Shown here: positions 24,956 to 36,144 of the stretch, in pieces | Layout of the letters: each line of letters starts with the position of its first letter | Numbering within the stretch: the stretch's first letter is position 1 | Source of the DNA: Epiperipatus broadwayi | Taxonomy: Eukaryota; Onychophora; Udeonychophora; Euonychophora; Peripatidae | Direction: 5' to 3' | Assembly: GCA_028023455.1 (NCBI GenBank) | Contig: JAQFVV010012497.1 | Location: 2,606,001-2,670,000, forward strand | Length of the DNA: 64,000 nt | Made by a program: the position numbers and the translations under genes | The notes under the pieces: model-generated | Told to the model about the DNA's origin: nothing | What the model saw: only the letters and a program-made list of their open reading frames with translations | Databases searched by the model: none

Positions 24956-26549
24956 ACCCATATGATAATGGTTAAAGCCTTTCTCTAAAGTATTAACAAT
25001 ATATGTAATAATTAATTAACATTTTAAAAAAATAAGACATTACAAATGTTTTAAATTTCATTTCAAAACTTTTTATTTTAAATATATTAAAATTTTAAAT
25101 ATATTAAAATTAAAATTAACTGTTTTATGAATAAATAAGATTTCAAACTAAAAATTAATTTCAAAGAGAATTAATAGATTTTTTTAAATTTTCTTTGGGA
25201 AAGAAAATAAATTTACTTCTGTCAAAAAGACAATCTGAATTCTTTCAACATTTTAAAAATTTGTTGGTCTCAAAATATACAAAAATTATTTAATATTCTC
25301 AATGTAAAGTTCTAATATAATTATTGTAAAAATGTACAAGTTGCCATCTTGGGAAAAAATATTTCATCAATTTTTATGATTTAAGGGTGAATGAAAGTAA
25401 AAGTTACATTGCTATTATTATACTTTTGATTCAATGAAGGATTTAAATGCCAGGAGTTCTCATAATGTTTGTCAATATTATCATTCCTTCCAAAACATAA
25501 TTATTTCTGTATAATGTAGAAAAGTCACAAATGGAAATCTCAAAACTTTTGACTCTAAAATAAAAACATTCAACGTTCATTCCACCTAAATTGTGTACTT
25601 TCTATCACTTCAAAATACATTATATAGTTATTATAAATAAATAAAATGCTTCATAATATGTTGTTTTACATGAATAAAGTATTTTCCTAAGGACAAAAAA
25701 ATAAGAAAGACTGAAAAGACTATAGTAAATGCAACTTTATTATTTCAAAAGATTTTCTTATATTTAATATAATTGTTTATATATTTTGCCGGTCACTCAT
25801 AACCACACACAAGATGGCTGTAGTTAGAGCTACAGCTCAGTAATAGGTAATTACTTTTATTAATTTATGTAGCTATGATATAAATAGTATAAAATGGATG
25901 AAGTCTCTGTGTATATATTTCTTACCCACACACACTCAAGAATATTAACCCCCAAATTGTAAATTGACGCATAATATATTATATATGCGTACAATATTTT
26001 TGTTTCATTTTATTTTATTTTAATAAATGAAAACGTCCTACATTTATTTATTTATTTTTTTTTCTTTAAAAAGTTGTTTACATGTTGGAACATGTTATAA
26101 AAAAAATAAAAATATATAAAATAATTAAAAAGTAATTGTAAATGTTCCGATGGTGGTGTCTACTTTATTTTTAAATCATAAGATTTTCTATATTAATGCA
26201 TTAAGAAAAGTCAGGTAGCCATTGTTTTACCAAATATAAAAATACACTAATGTATTAATGGCCATCCTGCTTTGTACTCTTATTTTTACAAACAAAAGTG
26301 TTTGAAGAATTTGGACACCAAGGCAGAGATAGAAAAATCTTGTTTATTTGTTCTATAACTATGTTTAATTTTAATCCATAGCAAAAGAATTTTTCTTTGT
26401 ATTTAAATTTGAAACTGAAGTTATCAGTATAGTGGTCTGAGTCACCCAGATAAAATTAAATTAAAAGTAATATATAAAATCAATTAAAGATTAACATTCT
26501 TTAAAAGAAAACTATGTGAATTATTTTTGGATCAATTAGTCACCAAGAT
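24956..26549. other. AT-rich stretch, no gene seen
   Basis: Only AT-rich background. A short hairpin (GCTGTAG, 6-base loop, CTACAGC) lies near 25820. A TTTA/ATTT run lies near 26040-26060. Confidence 0.5.
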
Positions 26550-27345
26550 AAAAGCTGGGGCCAATGATTCGAAGGGGGTGTAACCAAATTGACTATGTAA
26601 TGAAGGGAATACTGTTCAGCAGGTACAGTTCAACAGTGGTAGTTATATTAAGAGTTCTTGCAGTCATATTTTTCCAAGTTCTCTCAGATGTATTTTCTCC
26701 AGTCTTCTGAAGTATAGCCAGATAGATTCTCAGAGTGATCTAAGCTCTTTAGTATATATTGCATGATCGTTGCAGGCCATCTAGCCTCATATTTTAGTCA
26801 CTGCAAACATTTTATGACTCCAAATTAATGCAGAGGTTACTTATGCAGAATACCATTGCTATGGAGTACTGACCTAATAACTGAATGGTTATAGCTACAA
26901 TCAGTATGGAGGAGATTGGGATTGCTGAAATCCTGTGGTGCTAATGAGCACCTGTCATTTCCAGTTATATGCTGCACTCGCCTCATATCCAGGCTGCAAT
27001 CTAGAAGACACGAACTGTTAAAAAAGAGCATAGAGCAGTCTCTATTGAATTCATTTCTAGTAAAGTAAATATCAGTGTTCATCGATTACCACAGCATTAA
27101 CAAACTCAAGATGAAGATCATTTCTACATTAACCGGCGAGATAATTATGGGGTAGAAGCCCGCTTCAATGCACCCATCCAGCTCTGTCCAAACCGTTGAA
27201 ATGTAGCCACCCAGGTCCAGCAGATATCAATGATGAAAATTGCCAAACCAACAGAATGAAGAAAGAGGTCCTTGTCACCCTGGTAAACAGATGTATATAG
27301 CACATTCAGAGATCCCAAGTCCGAATGAAGTCTCAAGACACTGGA
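26550..27345 (-). other. GC-richer block, possible decayed coding remnant
   Basis: This block is less AT-rich than its surroundings and its minus strand gives mixed-composition peptides: 27145-27336 (ending in WMGALKRASTP), 26837-27082, and a frame near 26700-26800 reading through SENLSGYTSEDWRKYI. The pieces are separated by stops and frame changes. I do not recognise a family. It may be the remnant of an unclassified mobile element or retrocopy; a host exon cluster cannot be excluded but no splice pattern supports it. Confidence 0.3.
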
Positions 27346-28578
27346 GGATAAAATTTGTTTAATCTCAATATTATTTTCTTAAATATTACTTATATTTGTA
27401 TATTATATAGCCATAATCTGCAAAAGATCTAAATTATATTTCGGTAGTGTGTGTATGTTAAATCATTTATCTGCTACATGCAAGATTCTTTAAGTTAGTC
27501 ATTCTTCCATATTTAGTTTAAAATGCAGAATTTTAAAATACTATTAAACTGGAATAAATGCAGAAATGAGCATACAGGTATGACCAAATATTTAATAACC
27601 TCATTTTTTTTTATATTGCCTAATATATATGTGTGGGTATAGAACTCAGACCACTTCATCCAAACATTTTATTATGAATTAAGGGAAAACGGATTAAAAA
27701 ATATCCTACTAATATTCTTTTATTTGTACAATTGGTGGTGGGATAATGGGGTTTAAGAAATGTTAATTGATATGTGTAATAAATATTTTACAACTTATTT
27801 TATTGTTGAGTGTTATATTTATTTTCTTTCATTTCCTAAAAAATATAATAAAGTAAATATATTTCTGAGAGCGGCTTTAAAATTTCTTTTTATATAACCT
27901 GACATAAGAGGGCTGAGCATAACATAATGGGATATGATTTTATGGGGCCTTAGAAAGTTGGTATATGTTATGTAATGGGTTGGTGGTTGTATATCCTTTC
28001 AGTGGGGGATTTTCTCTGTCTGTCAGTGGTGCGTAAAGACGTGAATTATTCATCATCTTTCAAAAGATACTGCGTTTAACCTTTTGAGTTCCATTGGCAT
28101 GGGAATGGAATAATCAACCATATTTCAATATATTGACTAATTAATAATGTATTCATATAAATTGACTTATAGAGTTCATATTTCTATTAAAATTATTATT
28201 GAGATCTCATTCTGAGGTGGTACAGTCATATATACGCCAAAAGTTAGAACGGGGTTGAGGTGTACCCGGTACAATATGTATCAACATAAAACTGATAGTT
28301 TGCATTTATTACAGAGAAAATAAAAATTAATGTAAGGTAAGTTTACTTTAAATTTGATAATTTGTGTGAATGTTAAATAATTTAAATAACTGGATTTGGC
28401 TATTTATTAGTATTTCATGAGAATTTATTCACTTTAAAGAGTTATTCGAAGAATGAATAACATAACTAGTTTATGAAAACTAACAATAAGCTATAATAAT
28501 ATTTTATATCTTTGGGAATGTTAGTTATTATAATTTTTATATTGATACCCAATATCAATACTAATAAAATTTTGATAC
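27346..28578. other. AT-rich stretch, no gene seen
   Basis: Between 27880 and 28300 the + strand is somewhat G-richer (runs such as GTGGGGG), otherwise background. No recognisable feature. Confidence 0.45.
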
Positions 28579-28603
28579 TATTTAAAATATATATATAAAA
28601 ACC
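28579..28603. repeat. 25-bp direct repeat, left copy
   Basis: A 25-base sequence starting TATTTAAAATATATAT and ending AAAAACC is repeated exactly at 30254-30278. It is low in complexity, but the exact match brackets the strand-asymmetric block, with normal-looking sequence resuming right after the second copy. Confidence 0.75.
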
Positions 28604-28625
28604 AAAACAACCCCAAAACCCCAAA

Positions 28626-28668
<43 letters not shown>

Positions 28669-30089
28669 AAACCACAACATACACACACAACCACACCCCC
28701 CCCCCTCCCACCTAAAATTAAAAAAACAATTATAAAAATAACATATACATAAATAATAAATAATAAACCCAAAAAATTCCTTCCCTTAACCCTCTTTTTT
28801 TCATTCTCCAAATAATTAAAATTTATTTTAATAATAAAAATTCTAATCTAAAACATTTTTTTCTTCAACATATAAATCATAAATATACTATCTAATTCTA
28901 CCTTATCTTTCCCTATCTCTTTTCTTTTATCCCCTCTCCCCCTCCTCCAACCCCAACCTACTCTCAAACAAACAAAACAAAAAATAAACCAAACCACACC
29001 ACCCCCTTTTCCACACCCCAAACCTCCCTCTCCTAAATATACTATATAATAAAACCCACCACCCTTCCCTATCCCCCCTCTTTTTTCCACCACACTTTCT
29101 TATTTTTCTACAAATAAAATAAAAAAAAAATAAAAAAAAAAAAAAAATAATATTATATTTTTTTTCTTCTACCTTTTCTCTTTAAAAAAATTAATTTAAA
29201 AAAATATTTTAAAAAAAATTTTAATAAAATCACCCATTTAAAAATAAATTTTAAAAAATTTATATTTCAAAAAACCAACCCCCTCAATAATATTTTAATT
29301 TAAATATTTTTCAAAAATAAATTATTAAAACAAATATTTTTAAAAAAAATAACTTTTTATCTTTTATATTTAATTATTAATTTTAATTTTTTTTATTTAT
29401 AAAAAAAATCCTCCACAAAAAACAATTATTTTATATATTTCAAATCCCAAATAAAATTAAATTTTTGTATAATTTTATTTAAAAAAAAAATATTAAAAAA
29501 ATATATTTTATTATTATTTTTTTATAAATATTTAATAAAAAATATTTTTTTATATAATTTTTTTTTAAAAATGATAATATTTAAAAAAAAAAAATTTATT
29601 TTTTTTTTTATAATAAATTTTTTTTTTTAAAATTTAATGTATATAAATAATAATATTTGGATGAAAAAAAGTGTTTTAAAAAAAATTGTTTTGAAAAAAA
29701 ATTAATTAAAAAATATAAAAGAAAGGTAATTATAAAAAAATTTTTTGTAGGGGTGTTTTTTTTTTTTATTTTTTTTTTTAAAAAAATAGAGTAAGTAGAG
29801 GAGAGGGGAGTGTGAATATAAGAAAAAAAGAATTGAAAAAAAAAAAAAGAAAAAATATATGTTTTGTTTTTCATGTCTAAAAAAAAGATACAAAAAAAAT
29901 GTGTTTCAATAAAGTTGGGGAGGGTAGGGTGGGGTTGTATGAAAAAAAAAAAAAAATAAAAAGAATGAAAGAGTTTAATTTTTAAAAATATGATGCTTGA
30001 AAAAAATAAATTAATTTTGTGTTTTATAATAAAGTGGGGGGGGGAGAGAAGAGGAGGGTTTTTTGGGTTGTTTTTAATAATATGTTTTG

Positions 30090-30121
<32 letters not shown>

Positions 30122-30253
30122 GAAGAAGTTTTCTGGTAGCAGTAACCTTGGAGGTGTGGTTATAATATTTTTTTTTTTGTTTTGTGGTATAATTAATGTT
30201 AGGGGGTTTTTTTTTTTTATTATTTAATTTTTTGCTTATATTTGTGAAATTTT
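28604..30253. other. Strand-asymmetric low-complexity block (G-free then C-poor)
   Basis: Counting directly, the + strand has no G from 28575 to 29466 (892 bases), although C remains frequent and clustered. From 29449 to 29871 there is no C (423 bases), and only about nine C in total up to 30240, while G occurs in clusters. Homopolymers are long: about 43 A near 28627 and about 30 T near 30090. Open frames on the minus strand (28466-29093, 29608-29893) are Gly/Phe or Lys/Phe runs produced by this composition. The block could be real DNA with strand-specific cytosine loss, or a sequencing/assembly artefact. I cannot tell from the sequence alone. Confidence 0.8.
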
Positions 30254-30278
30254 TATTTAAAATATATATATAAAAACC
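30254..30278. repeat. 25-bp direct repeat, right copy
   Basis: Exact repeat of 28579-28603; ordinary AT-rich DNA resumes with CTATACTGATTTTATAATGG after it. Confidence 0.75.
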
Positions 30279-30924
30279 TATACTGATTTTATAATGGCAG
30301 CTTAATAAATAGATTCCAATAATAATAAAAATGGTACAGGAAACTAAACATTTATATACATACTTTCATATTTAAAAAATAGCATTTTTTGTGTTTAATA
30401 ACTGGAACAATCTTACAAAAATATAATATTCTTCAAATGCACACTTTTTAAAAAAGATTATATCCTTCAGTCGAATAGTATTTATTTCATTCACATCATA
30501 TTATGTTCCACTGCAAATATAAAATCATCAACAATATATATCTCTAGGGTTATATATTTTTCAACAGTAACTAACTTTATTTAACTTTATAAAGATATAT
30601 ATATATATAGCAAATAAAATGTGACAAGACCAATTCTTACATATAGTCAATAAATACCATAAGAATGCACTGACAAAATACCTATTTATAATCATAATCT
30701 GTCCATATTTGATTATATAATTCAACAGATATCAATTTTTGGTCACAATTTTTTAAGGATTTAACCTGCAATGGCTACAATGAAATTTATAACATTAACA
30801 CTATAACCAGCCTCATAATACTTTTAAGAAAAGTAACATTTTTATAATTCTATTTTTTTTTTATTAGTATTATAATATTTGTATTAAAAAAATTTTTTTT
30901 AAATATAACCAAATCAAAAAAAAA
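30279..30924. other. AT-rich stretch, no gene seen
   Basis: TA microsatellite at about 30595-30609; no coding or RNA feature. Confidence 0.5.
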
Positions 30925-31290
30925 ATGTGAAGAAATAAAATTAGTTTTGTTTAAAATAGCTTCTAATTTAAATCTGTTGATCACTTTCTTTATATAATAA
31001 ATACATTTGACTTTTATTATTATAAGCAATATAATAAAAAAATAAAATTATTTTCATTAATACAGTTCCCAACCAAGATGTGCTGATTTTATTTTAATAA
31101 AAAAATGACCTATTTTTATAATAAATATATTTGATTTTTATTATTATAAGTATTATTTATAATAAATATGATAATATTTGTATAAAAAATAAAATAAAAA
31201 AAACACTGATTGCAAATAATGAAGAAATAAAACTGCTTTCATTTATAGTACTCCCAGCTGGGATGTATTGATTGCTTTCTTTCAGTAAAA
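30925..31290. repeat. Three diverged tandem units
   Basis: A block of the form GAAATAAAA-TTTTCATT-AAT-CAG...GATGTNCTGAT followed by TTTTTATTATTATAAG occurs near 30930, 31040 and 31220, with unit spacing of about 110-180 bp. The third unit, GAAATAAAACTGCTTTCATT, ends in GATTGCTTTCTTT like the first. Non-coding. Confidence 0.5.
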
Positions 31291-33395
31291 TTACCAATGG
31301 AAAAATAAAACTATTAAACCCCCAAAAATTGGCATAAATCTTACACTAAATAAGCAAAATTCAAACTGATTTGATTTTTGCAAAATATAGACATACCTAG
31401 GAAAGTAGTGAGATGGATACCTGTTCAATTTTTAAAATACTATAAAATTAAGGCATGTGAAAATTTCTTATAATATTACATACCAGTTATAGTTGCTAAC
31501 TGAGTTTATTAATGATTGTAAATTGATATCTAAGCAGACATTGTTCATATATAAATATACGTCTAATGCTGATTTATCATTATTAATATTCTGGTACTAC
31601 TTTTTCCCTTACTAAATTTCTAAAACTGCACTCTTACAAATTATTACCTTTATAAATGGCTAATTAATAAATTGATTCCTTGCATAACATTTACATTATC
31701 ATATCTATTGGTATAGTCACATATTGCTTGCTAAAACCAATCAGGAACTGCATATCCTCATTAAATTATTATACCTATAATAATTAAATCTGTAAAAATA
31801 TTATATCATTTAAATAAACTTATTTTCCATTGCATTTAAATTCTATAATTTATTCTTAAAGCAGTTTATATATATAATGTTTCTGATAAATATATTTTAG
31901 TGCTTTCATTTTATTCAAGTTGAGATTATCTTTCATTTCATTTTAACATTCATTTTTAACAAATAGATAATCAACTTGTTAAGCATGTATATTTTTGAGT
32001 ATATACAGAGCATAAATGTAATTACTTTGTAAATTGAAGAAATGAACTGTATTAGTAACTAAATTATTTTTGTTAAATAAAAATGTGTAATCAATCTGTA
32101 ACATAAAAAAGATTAGTAACAACTAATCTATTTGATAGTCTTCTTTCATTATAGATTTTCTCCTTTTTTTTAAAAAAAAAAAAAAAGAAAGAAAAAAGAC
32201 AAATCATTGTCTATGTTCTTCTAATGAAATTAAGAAATAAAATTATCTTACAATCAAATTTGAAAGCAAGTCTTGAAAAAGTCTATTTCCACTTAAAATA
32301 TAATTTCATCATCATCTTTAGTTTTTTCTAGCTACTTAGAAAATTCAATCATTTTGTTCACTTTATAAAATTGTGTATTTCTGCATCTATTCATAAAATG
32401 AGGTGTCAGAAATTTCTACACTTGATCAAGATGTTAAATGCAAAAAAAAAAAAAACTTTTAAAAATCTTGGCACAGTAATTACATTATTTACATTTGCTT
32501 CAATGTAATTTTTTTGAAAGCAAGTCACAAACAATGAGTTTTTGATTTGTTAATCACAATTTGATGTATAGATTGCATAACAAATCTAAGAGATAATTTT
32601 GATCACTTATAAACTAATGTTAAAACCTATAGTATGATATACTCTTTTCAAACAAAATAGTTTATAAACTTGTCAAAAAAAAAATTTCTCATAATCCACA
32701 TTTCAAATTTAAACTAATAAAAAACAATGTAGTAATATTTACTTCTATACACTTTTAATTCTTTAAAAAAAAAATATTGCCACCAACAAACAATATAATG
32801 AAGTTTTCATTGTTAATAATCAAAAGAATGCCATTCCTTACTTATAGCTCCATCTCATCTGTATTAAAAATATGTTTGGAGTATAATTTTACTCTGCACT
32901 TAACAATAATTAAATTTTATTTACAAAATGACAGAGCTAATTTTATTTCTGAATACTTAAAATTTCTCTTAAGTCCTTGTATCACTATTTCTTCAGTAAA
33001 TTTAAATATTCTTGAATAGCAGATAACATCTTCAATTTAATCACTATTTTCTCTTGATAATGATTAACATTTAAAGAAAAGTTATTTTGCCTTTTTTTAA
33101 AGCACTTTTAAAGGTTAGAAGCACAAATATAATAATGTAATCTAATATAAAATACACTTTAATATCTACATGCTTTCTAAATTTTTACTTTTTCTCATAT
33201 ATTAAAAACAAAAAGACTCTTTTATTATTTTCCACATTTTCTTTTCTTTTTTTTAAAACAATATGAAAAGAATGTATGTTTATGAGCTCTGACAAAAGTG
33301 AGAATTCCCTCCCCCCCTCATAAAATTCAAAATAATTATCTATTGGTAAATGAGTGAACTGATAAAAATAATGATTTCAAAAATGTAAAAATACT
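31291..33395. other. AT-rich stretch, no gene seen
   Basis: Background sequence. An 80-codon + frame at 32777-33019 has no recognisable domain. A C run lies near 33309-33316. Confidence 0.5.
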
Positions 33396-33404
33396 TATAA
33401 TTTA

Positions 33405-33475
33405 TATATATTTCTTTTAAAAAGTAATTTTTAAAATTATATTTCTTGTAAAAAGTAATTTTTAAAATTATGTTT
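33405..33475. repeat. 31-bp tandem duplication
   Basis: Two copies of a unit of the form TTTCTTxTAAAAAGTAATTT followed by TTAAAATTAT are adjacent with one or two differences. Confidence 0.65.
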
Positions 33476-34761
33476 TAAGTCTATTAATGTGAGGTTCGAT
33501 GTATTACATGGGTATTTGTTTGGAGATGGTACTAAAAATCTTTGTGTTAAATCACTCTTCTGCACAATCTTTAACATTATTTTTGTGGTATGCCTACTCA
33601 TTTGATGCTAAGAAATAGAATTAATGTAATATTGATGCATTAATTTTAAAAAAATCTGGAGAGGTCAGTACTTTTTGATAGGTGGTAAAGTCAAAGTAAT
33701 TTAATCCAGCCTCTGTGTTTGATGAATTTAGTTATCTGTAATTTGATTTTGAGAGGATATATGAGATTATTTTGAGATTTTTGGAATATCAAAAAAAATT
33801 ATTTTCTGCATAGTTTATTAAAGATTCCTAATTATTTTTACACAACAATTGTATAATAATTATTAAAAACCAAAAATGTGTGTGATTATACTTTTATTTT
33901 ATATATATGTTTTATCTTAAAAAATAGAAGTCAACAAATTCTAATGCAATGCTAACAAAGAAAACCATGATCGGGAAGATGATAATGCCTTGTGAAATAT
34001 ACCACTAATGCATCTACAGACATTATATTAAGATCTTTTGAAATATTCTAAAAATTATAAATGTAATTTTAATTTTTAAAACAGATATTCTATAGATTTA
34101 TCAGTGTTTCATATTTATTCATTCCTGTTTTGAAAATAAATTTCAGTCAAAGAAGCTTTTGATGATTTTCTGGAAATATTTGCTTGGTTGTTTTCCTTCC
34201 CTCTGTTAAATGTTAAAAAAAAATCCTTTCTTCTTATTACATATTCTGTTTATTATTATTTTTCCAATACTTACAAAGTTCTAATATGATTTTTTTTTTT
34301 AATGTTTTCATTTGCAAACATATTTCTAACAAATCAAGTCCAATTTATTAATATCGATTAAAGATTTAATATTAAAATCAATTACCACCAGGGCAAACAA
34401 TGAAAAATATATCAATTTCTTATAGGGGTAATAAACTATTTGGTCTTCGTTACTTTAATTTTATGATGTTAAAAAATAAATAAAAAAATAGAGATATTAT
34501 TAAATTTTATATAAATCTTAAGTAAAAAAGAAAATAAATATTTAAATAGATTTTCAAGTGCTAGTTGCATGTATGTTCTATCTGTTGGTAAAGCCACTAT
34601 CTACACAGCAAAATAGACAAAAAGTGATTAAATTAATCTCAGTTTATTTTTTTATTTTTATTTTTTGTAAAAAAGTTAAAAACAAAAAGAATATATGTTT
34701 GAACGCATAAAAAATAATATAATTTATTTAAAAAACAATCTGGAAATAATATCATATGCCT
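33476..34761. other. AT-rich stretch, no gene seen
   Basis: No coding, RNA or transposon motif on either strand. Confidence 0.5.
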
Positions 34762-34769
34762 GAAAAAAC
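34762..34769. repeat. Target-site duplication, left copy
   Basis: GAAAAAAC directly precedes the left inverted repeat and recurs at 36137-36144 directly after the right one. The sequence is A-rich, so it is slightly less convincing than a complex 8-mer. Confidence 0.65.
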
Positions 34770-35458
34770 AGTGCTAGTCTTATAACCAAAGACGCCGCTC
34801 GATGCCGTTTTCATGCTAAAACACATAAAAATGCCGTTTCCATGGCCGACACGTTCGAACCTGCATTTTCTATAATACAACTTTTTGTTGTGCTACAGAT
34901 TGCAGGCCGCTATGTCGCTTCGCAGTACAGCAGGTATGTCGCATCGCAGCAAATAAATTTGGCGAATTCACACAGTTATACCATTGTTATGGCTTGGTGA
35001 GAGGGTGTGTGTATTTGAATTGGATGGAAATGTTGTTTTGATTGAATTTTTTTAAATTTTAAAGTATTGAAATGTTCAGATTTTCTAAAGTAATAATTAT
35101 CAGATTTTTTACAATGTACTGTATTGAAGTTTTAAGTGGGAAAATGTTGACAAGATATATGTGTAAAGTGAATTGAAATTAGGTAACGCATCAAGTAACG
35201 TACTGTTCGTAACATTCCACGAGACAAACAATATTCTACCATGTGTTTATTTTTTAAGTAAAAAATAGCGGTAGCACAAAAATATCCAGTAAGAAAAGTA
35301 CAATTGTACACTCTTTTTTTAAATTTTATAAAAAGCATATATTATAAACATGGTTAATAAGTAAAGAAGACATTATATATATATGTTGTTGTTTAAAAAA
35401 CTTTTACTTTGTTTCTTTTCTCCGACTACTATTATACTTTGTTGAATATATTTTACGT

Positions 35459-35527
35459 AACCCTAAAACTAACCCTAACCCTAAACCTAACCCTAAAACT
35501 AACCCTAACCCTAAACCTAACCCTAAC
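35459..35527. repeat. Degenerate telomeric (CCCTAA)n array
   Basis: Eleven phased hexamers follow one another: CCCTAA, AACTAA, CCCTAA, CCCTAA, ACCTAA, then the same five again, then CCCTAA. The variant hexamers recur in the same order, so the array is a 30-bp unit duplicated once, not a random telomere fragment. The complementary strand is TTAGGG, the common animal telomere repeat. It lies inside the hAT-like element. Confidence 0.85.
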
Positions 35528-35559
35528 AACTTTTACTTTTTGTTGTCATTCTATTTGAA

Positions 35560-35700
35560 GTAAAAAATGGCGGTAATATCTGTTTCTCTGTAAAAAATAA
35601 AAATGTAAAACGAAGACTAAAAAAGTGAAAAATAGCGGTAACACAATAATATCTGTTTGTCTGTAAAAATTAAAATTTAAAAGGAAGACTAAGAAATTTT
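35560..35700. repeat. ~66-bp tandem duplication
   Basis: Two adjacent units start AAGTAAAAAATGGCGGTAAT and AAGTGAAAAATAGCGGTAAC. They share an ATATCTGTTTNTCTGTAAAA block and end in GAAGACTAA. A third, partial copy is at 35257-35290. Confidence 0.7.
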
Positions 35701-35805
35701 ACTTTTTATTCCGATTAATGAGTTTTTAAACAACAACAACAACAAAAAAAAAAAGCCGTAACCCCACTAAAAAAATATCTGATAGAAAATTGATTTTTCT
35801 ATTAA

Positions 35806-35890
35806 AGCAAAATAGCCGAGAGGTCATCGCACCCGCCTTGCAAGCAAGTAGTTGGTTGCAGACGGGTGTGGGTTCGCATCCCGGCCGATG
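35806..35890 (+). mobile_element. tRNA-like segment (polymerase III A and B boxes)
   Basis: An A-box-like TAGCCGAGAGG lies at 35813-35823 and a B-box-like GGTTCGCATCC at 35871-35881, 48 bp apart. Between them CTTGCAA could serve as an anticodon loop (TGC, alanine-like), but the anticodon and T stems pair poorly and about ten extra bases are present. It is more likely a tRNA-derived SINE head captured by the hAT-like element than a working tRNA gene. Confidence 0.6.
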
Positions 35891-36096
35891 CTATGACATA
35901 TGGAAAAACATGAATCAAATTGTAATTTGTTAATTTTATTTTACATTTATTGTTATCATTTAATTTGTATATTTTAATAAAAAATAATATTTAAAAAAGA
36001 CTATTTTGTTTTGTTTTTGCATTACAAAAAACACATCAAAATGATTAAAATCAACGGCTCGGGAATGTTCATATTTTATAGTTTTAGCGTGAAAAT

Positions 36097-36115
36097 GACG
36101 CCATCGAATGGCGTC
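36097..36115. repeat. Subterminal hairpin of hAT-like element
   Basis: GACGCCAT at 36097-36104 and ATGGCGTC at 36108-36115 pair perfectly around a 3-base loop, within the right inverted repeat. Subterminal palindromes are common in hAT-type elements, where they can bind transposase. Confidence 0.6.
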
Positions 36116-36136
36116 TTTGGCTATAATACTAGCACC

Positions 36137-36144
36137 GAAAAAAC
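36137..36144. repeat. Target-site duplication, right copy
   Basis: GAAAAAAC, identical to 34762-34769, follows the right end of the hAT-like element. Confidence 0.65.

Larger units (their letters stand above)
34770..36136. mobile_element. hAT-like non-autonomous DNA transposon, 1.37 kb
   Basis: The left end begins (C)AGTGCTAGTCTTATAACC and the right end, reverse-complemented, begins GGTGCTAGTATTATAGCC. Both continue CAAAGACGCC and after about 55 bp still share GCTAAAAC. The 8-bp flanking duplication and the CAGTG-like start fit the hAT superfamily. No transposase is present. The interior carries a short duplicated TATGTCGC motif (34912, 34936), a motif like AAAAATAGCGGTA in three copies (35260, 35563, 35628), a degenerate telomeric array, and a tRNA-like segment. 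A 75-codon frame at 36011-36238 crosses the right end and is not meaningful. The exact edge is uncertain by one base because of the A-rich duplication. Confidence 0.8.

Noticed and set aside
28466-29093. Three minus-strand open frames rich in Gly, Phe and Val
   Set aside because: They exist only because this strand has no C over the G-free block, which removes most stop patterns; the peptides are homopolymer translations.
29608-29893. Phe/Lys-rich minus-strand frames
   Set aside because: Products of poly-A/T runs in the C-poor block, with no protein-like composition.
28575-30253. Exact inverted duplication of one half of the asymmetric block onto the other
   Set aside because: The halves are alike in composition when reverse-complemented, but I could not align them base for base.
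35459-35527. True chromosome end
   Set aside because: Only 11 degenerate hexamers, enclosed within a transposon with sequence on both sides.
35806-35890. Calling a functional tRNA-Ala gene
   Set aside because: Stems pair poorly, extra bases lie between the anticodon loop and T arm, and the segment is inside a transposon; a SINE-like origin fits better.
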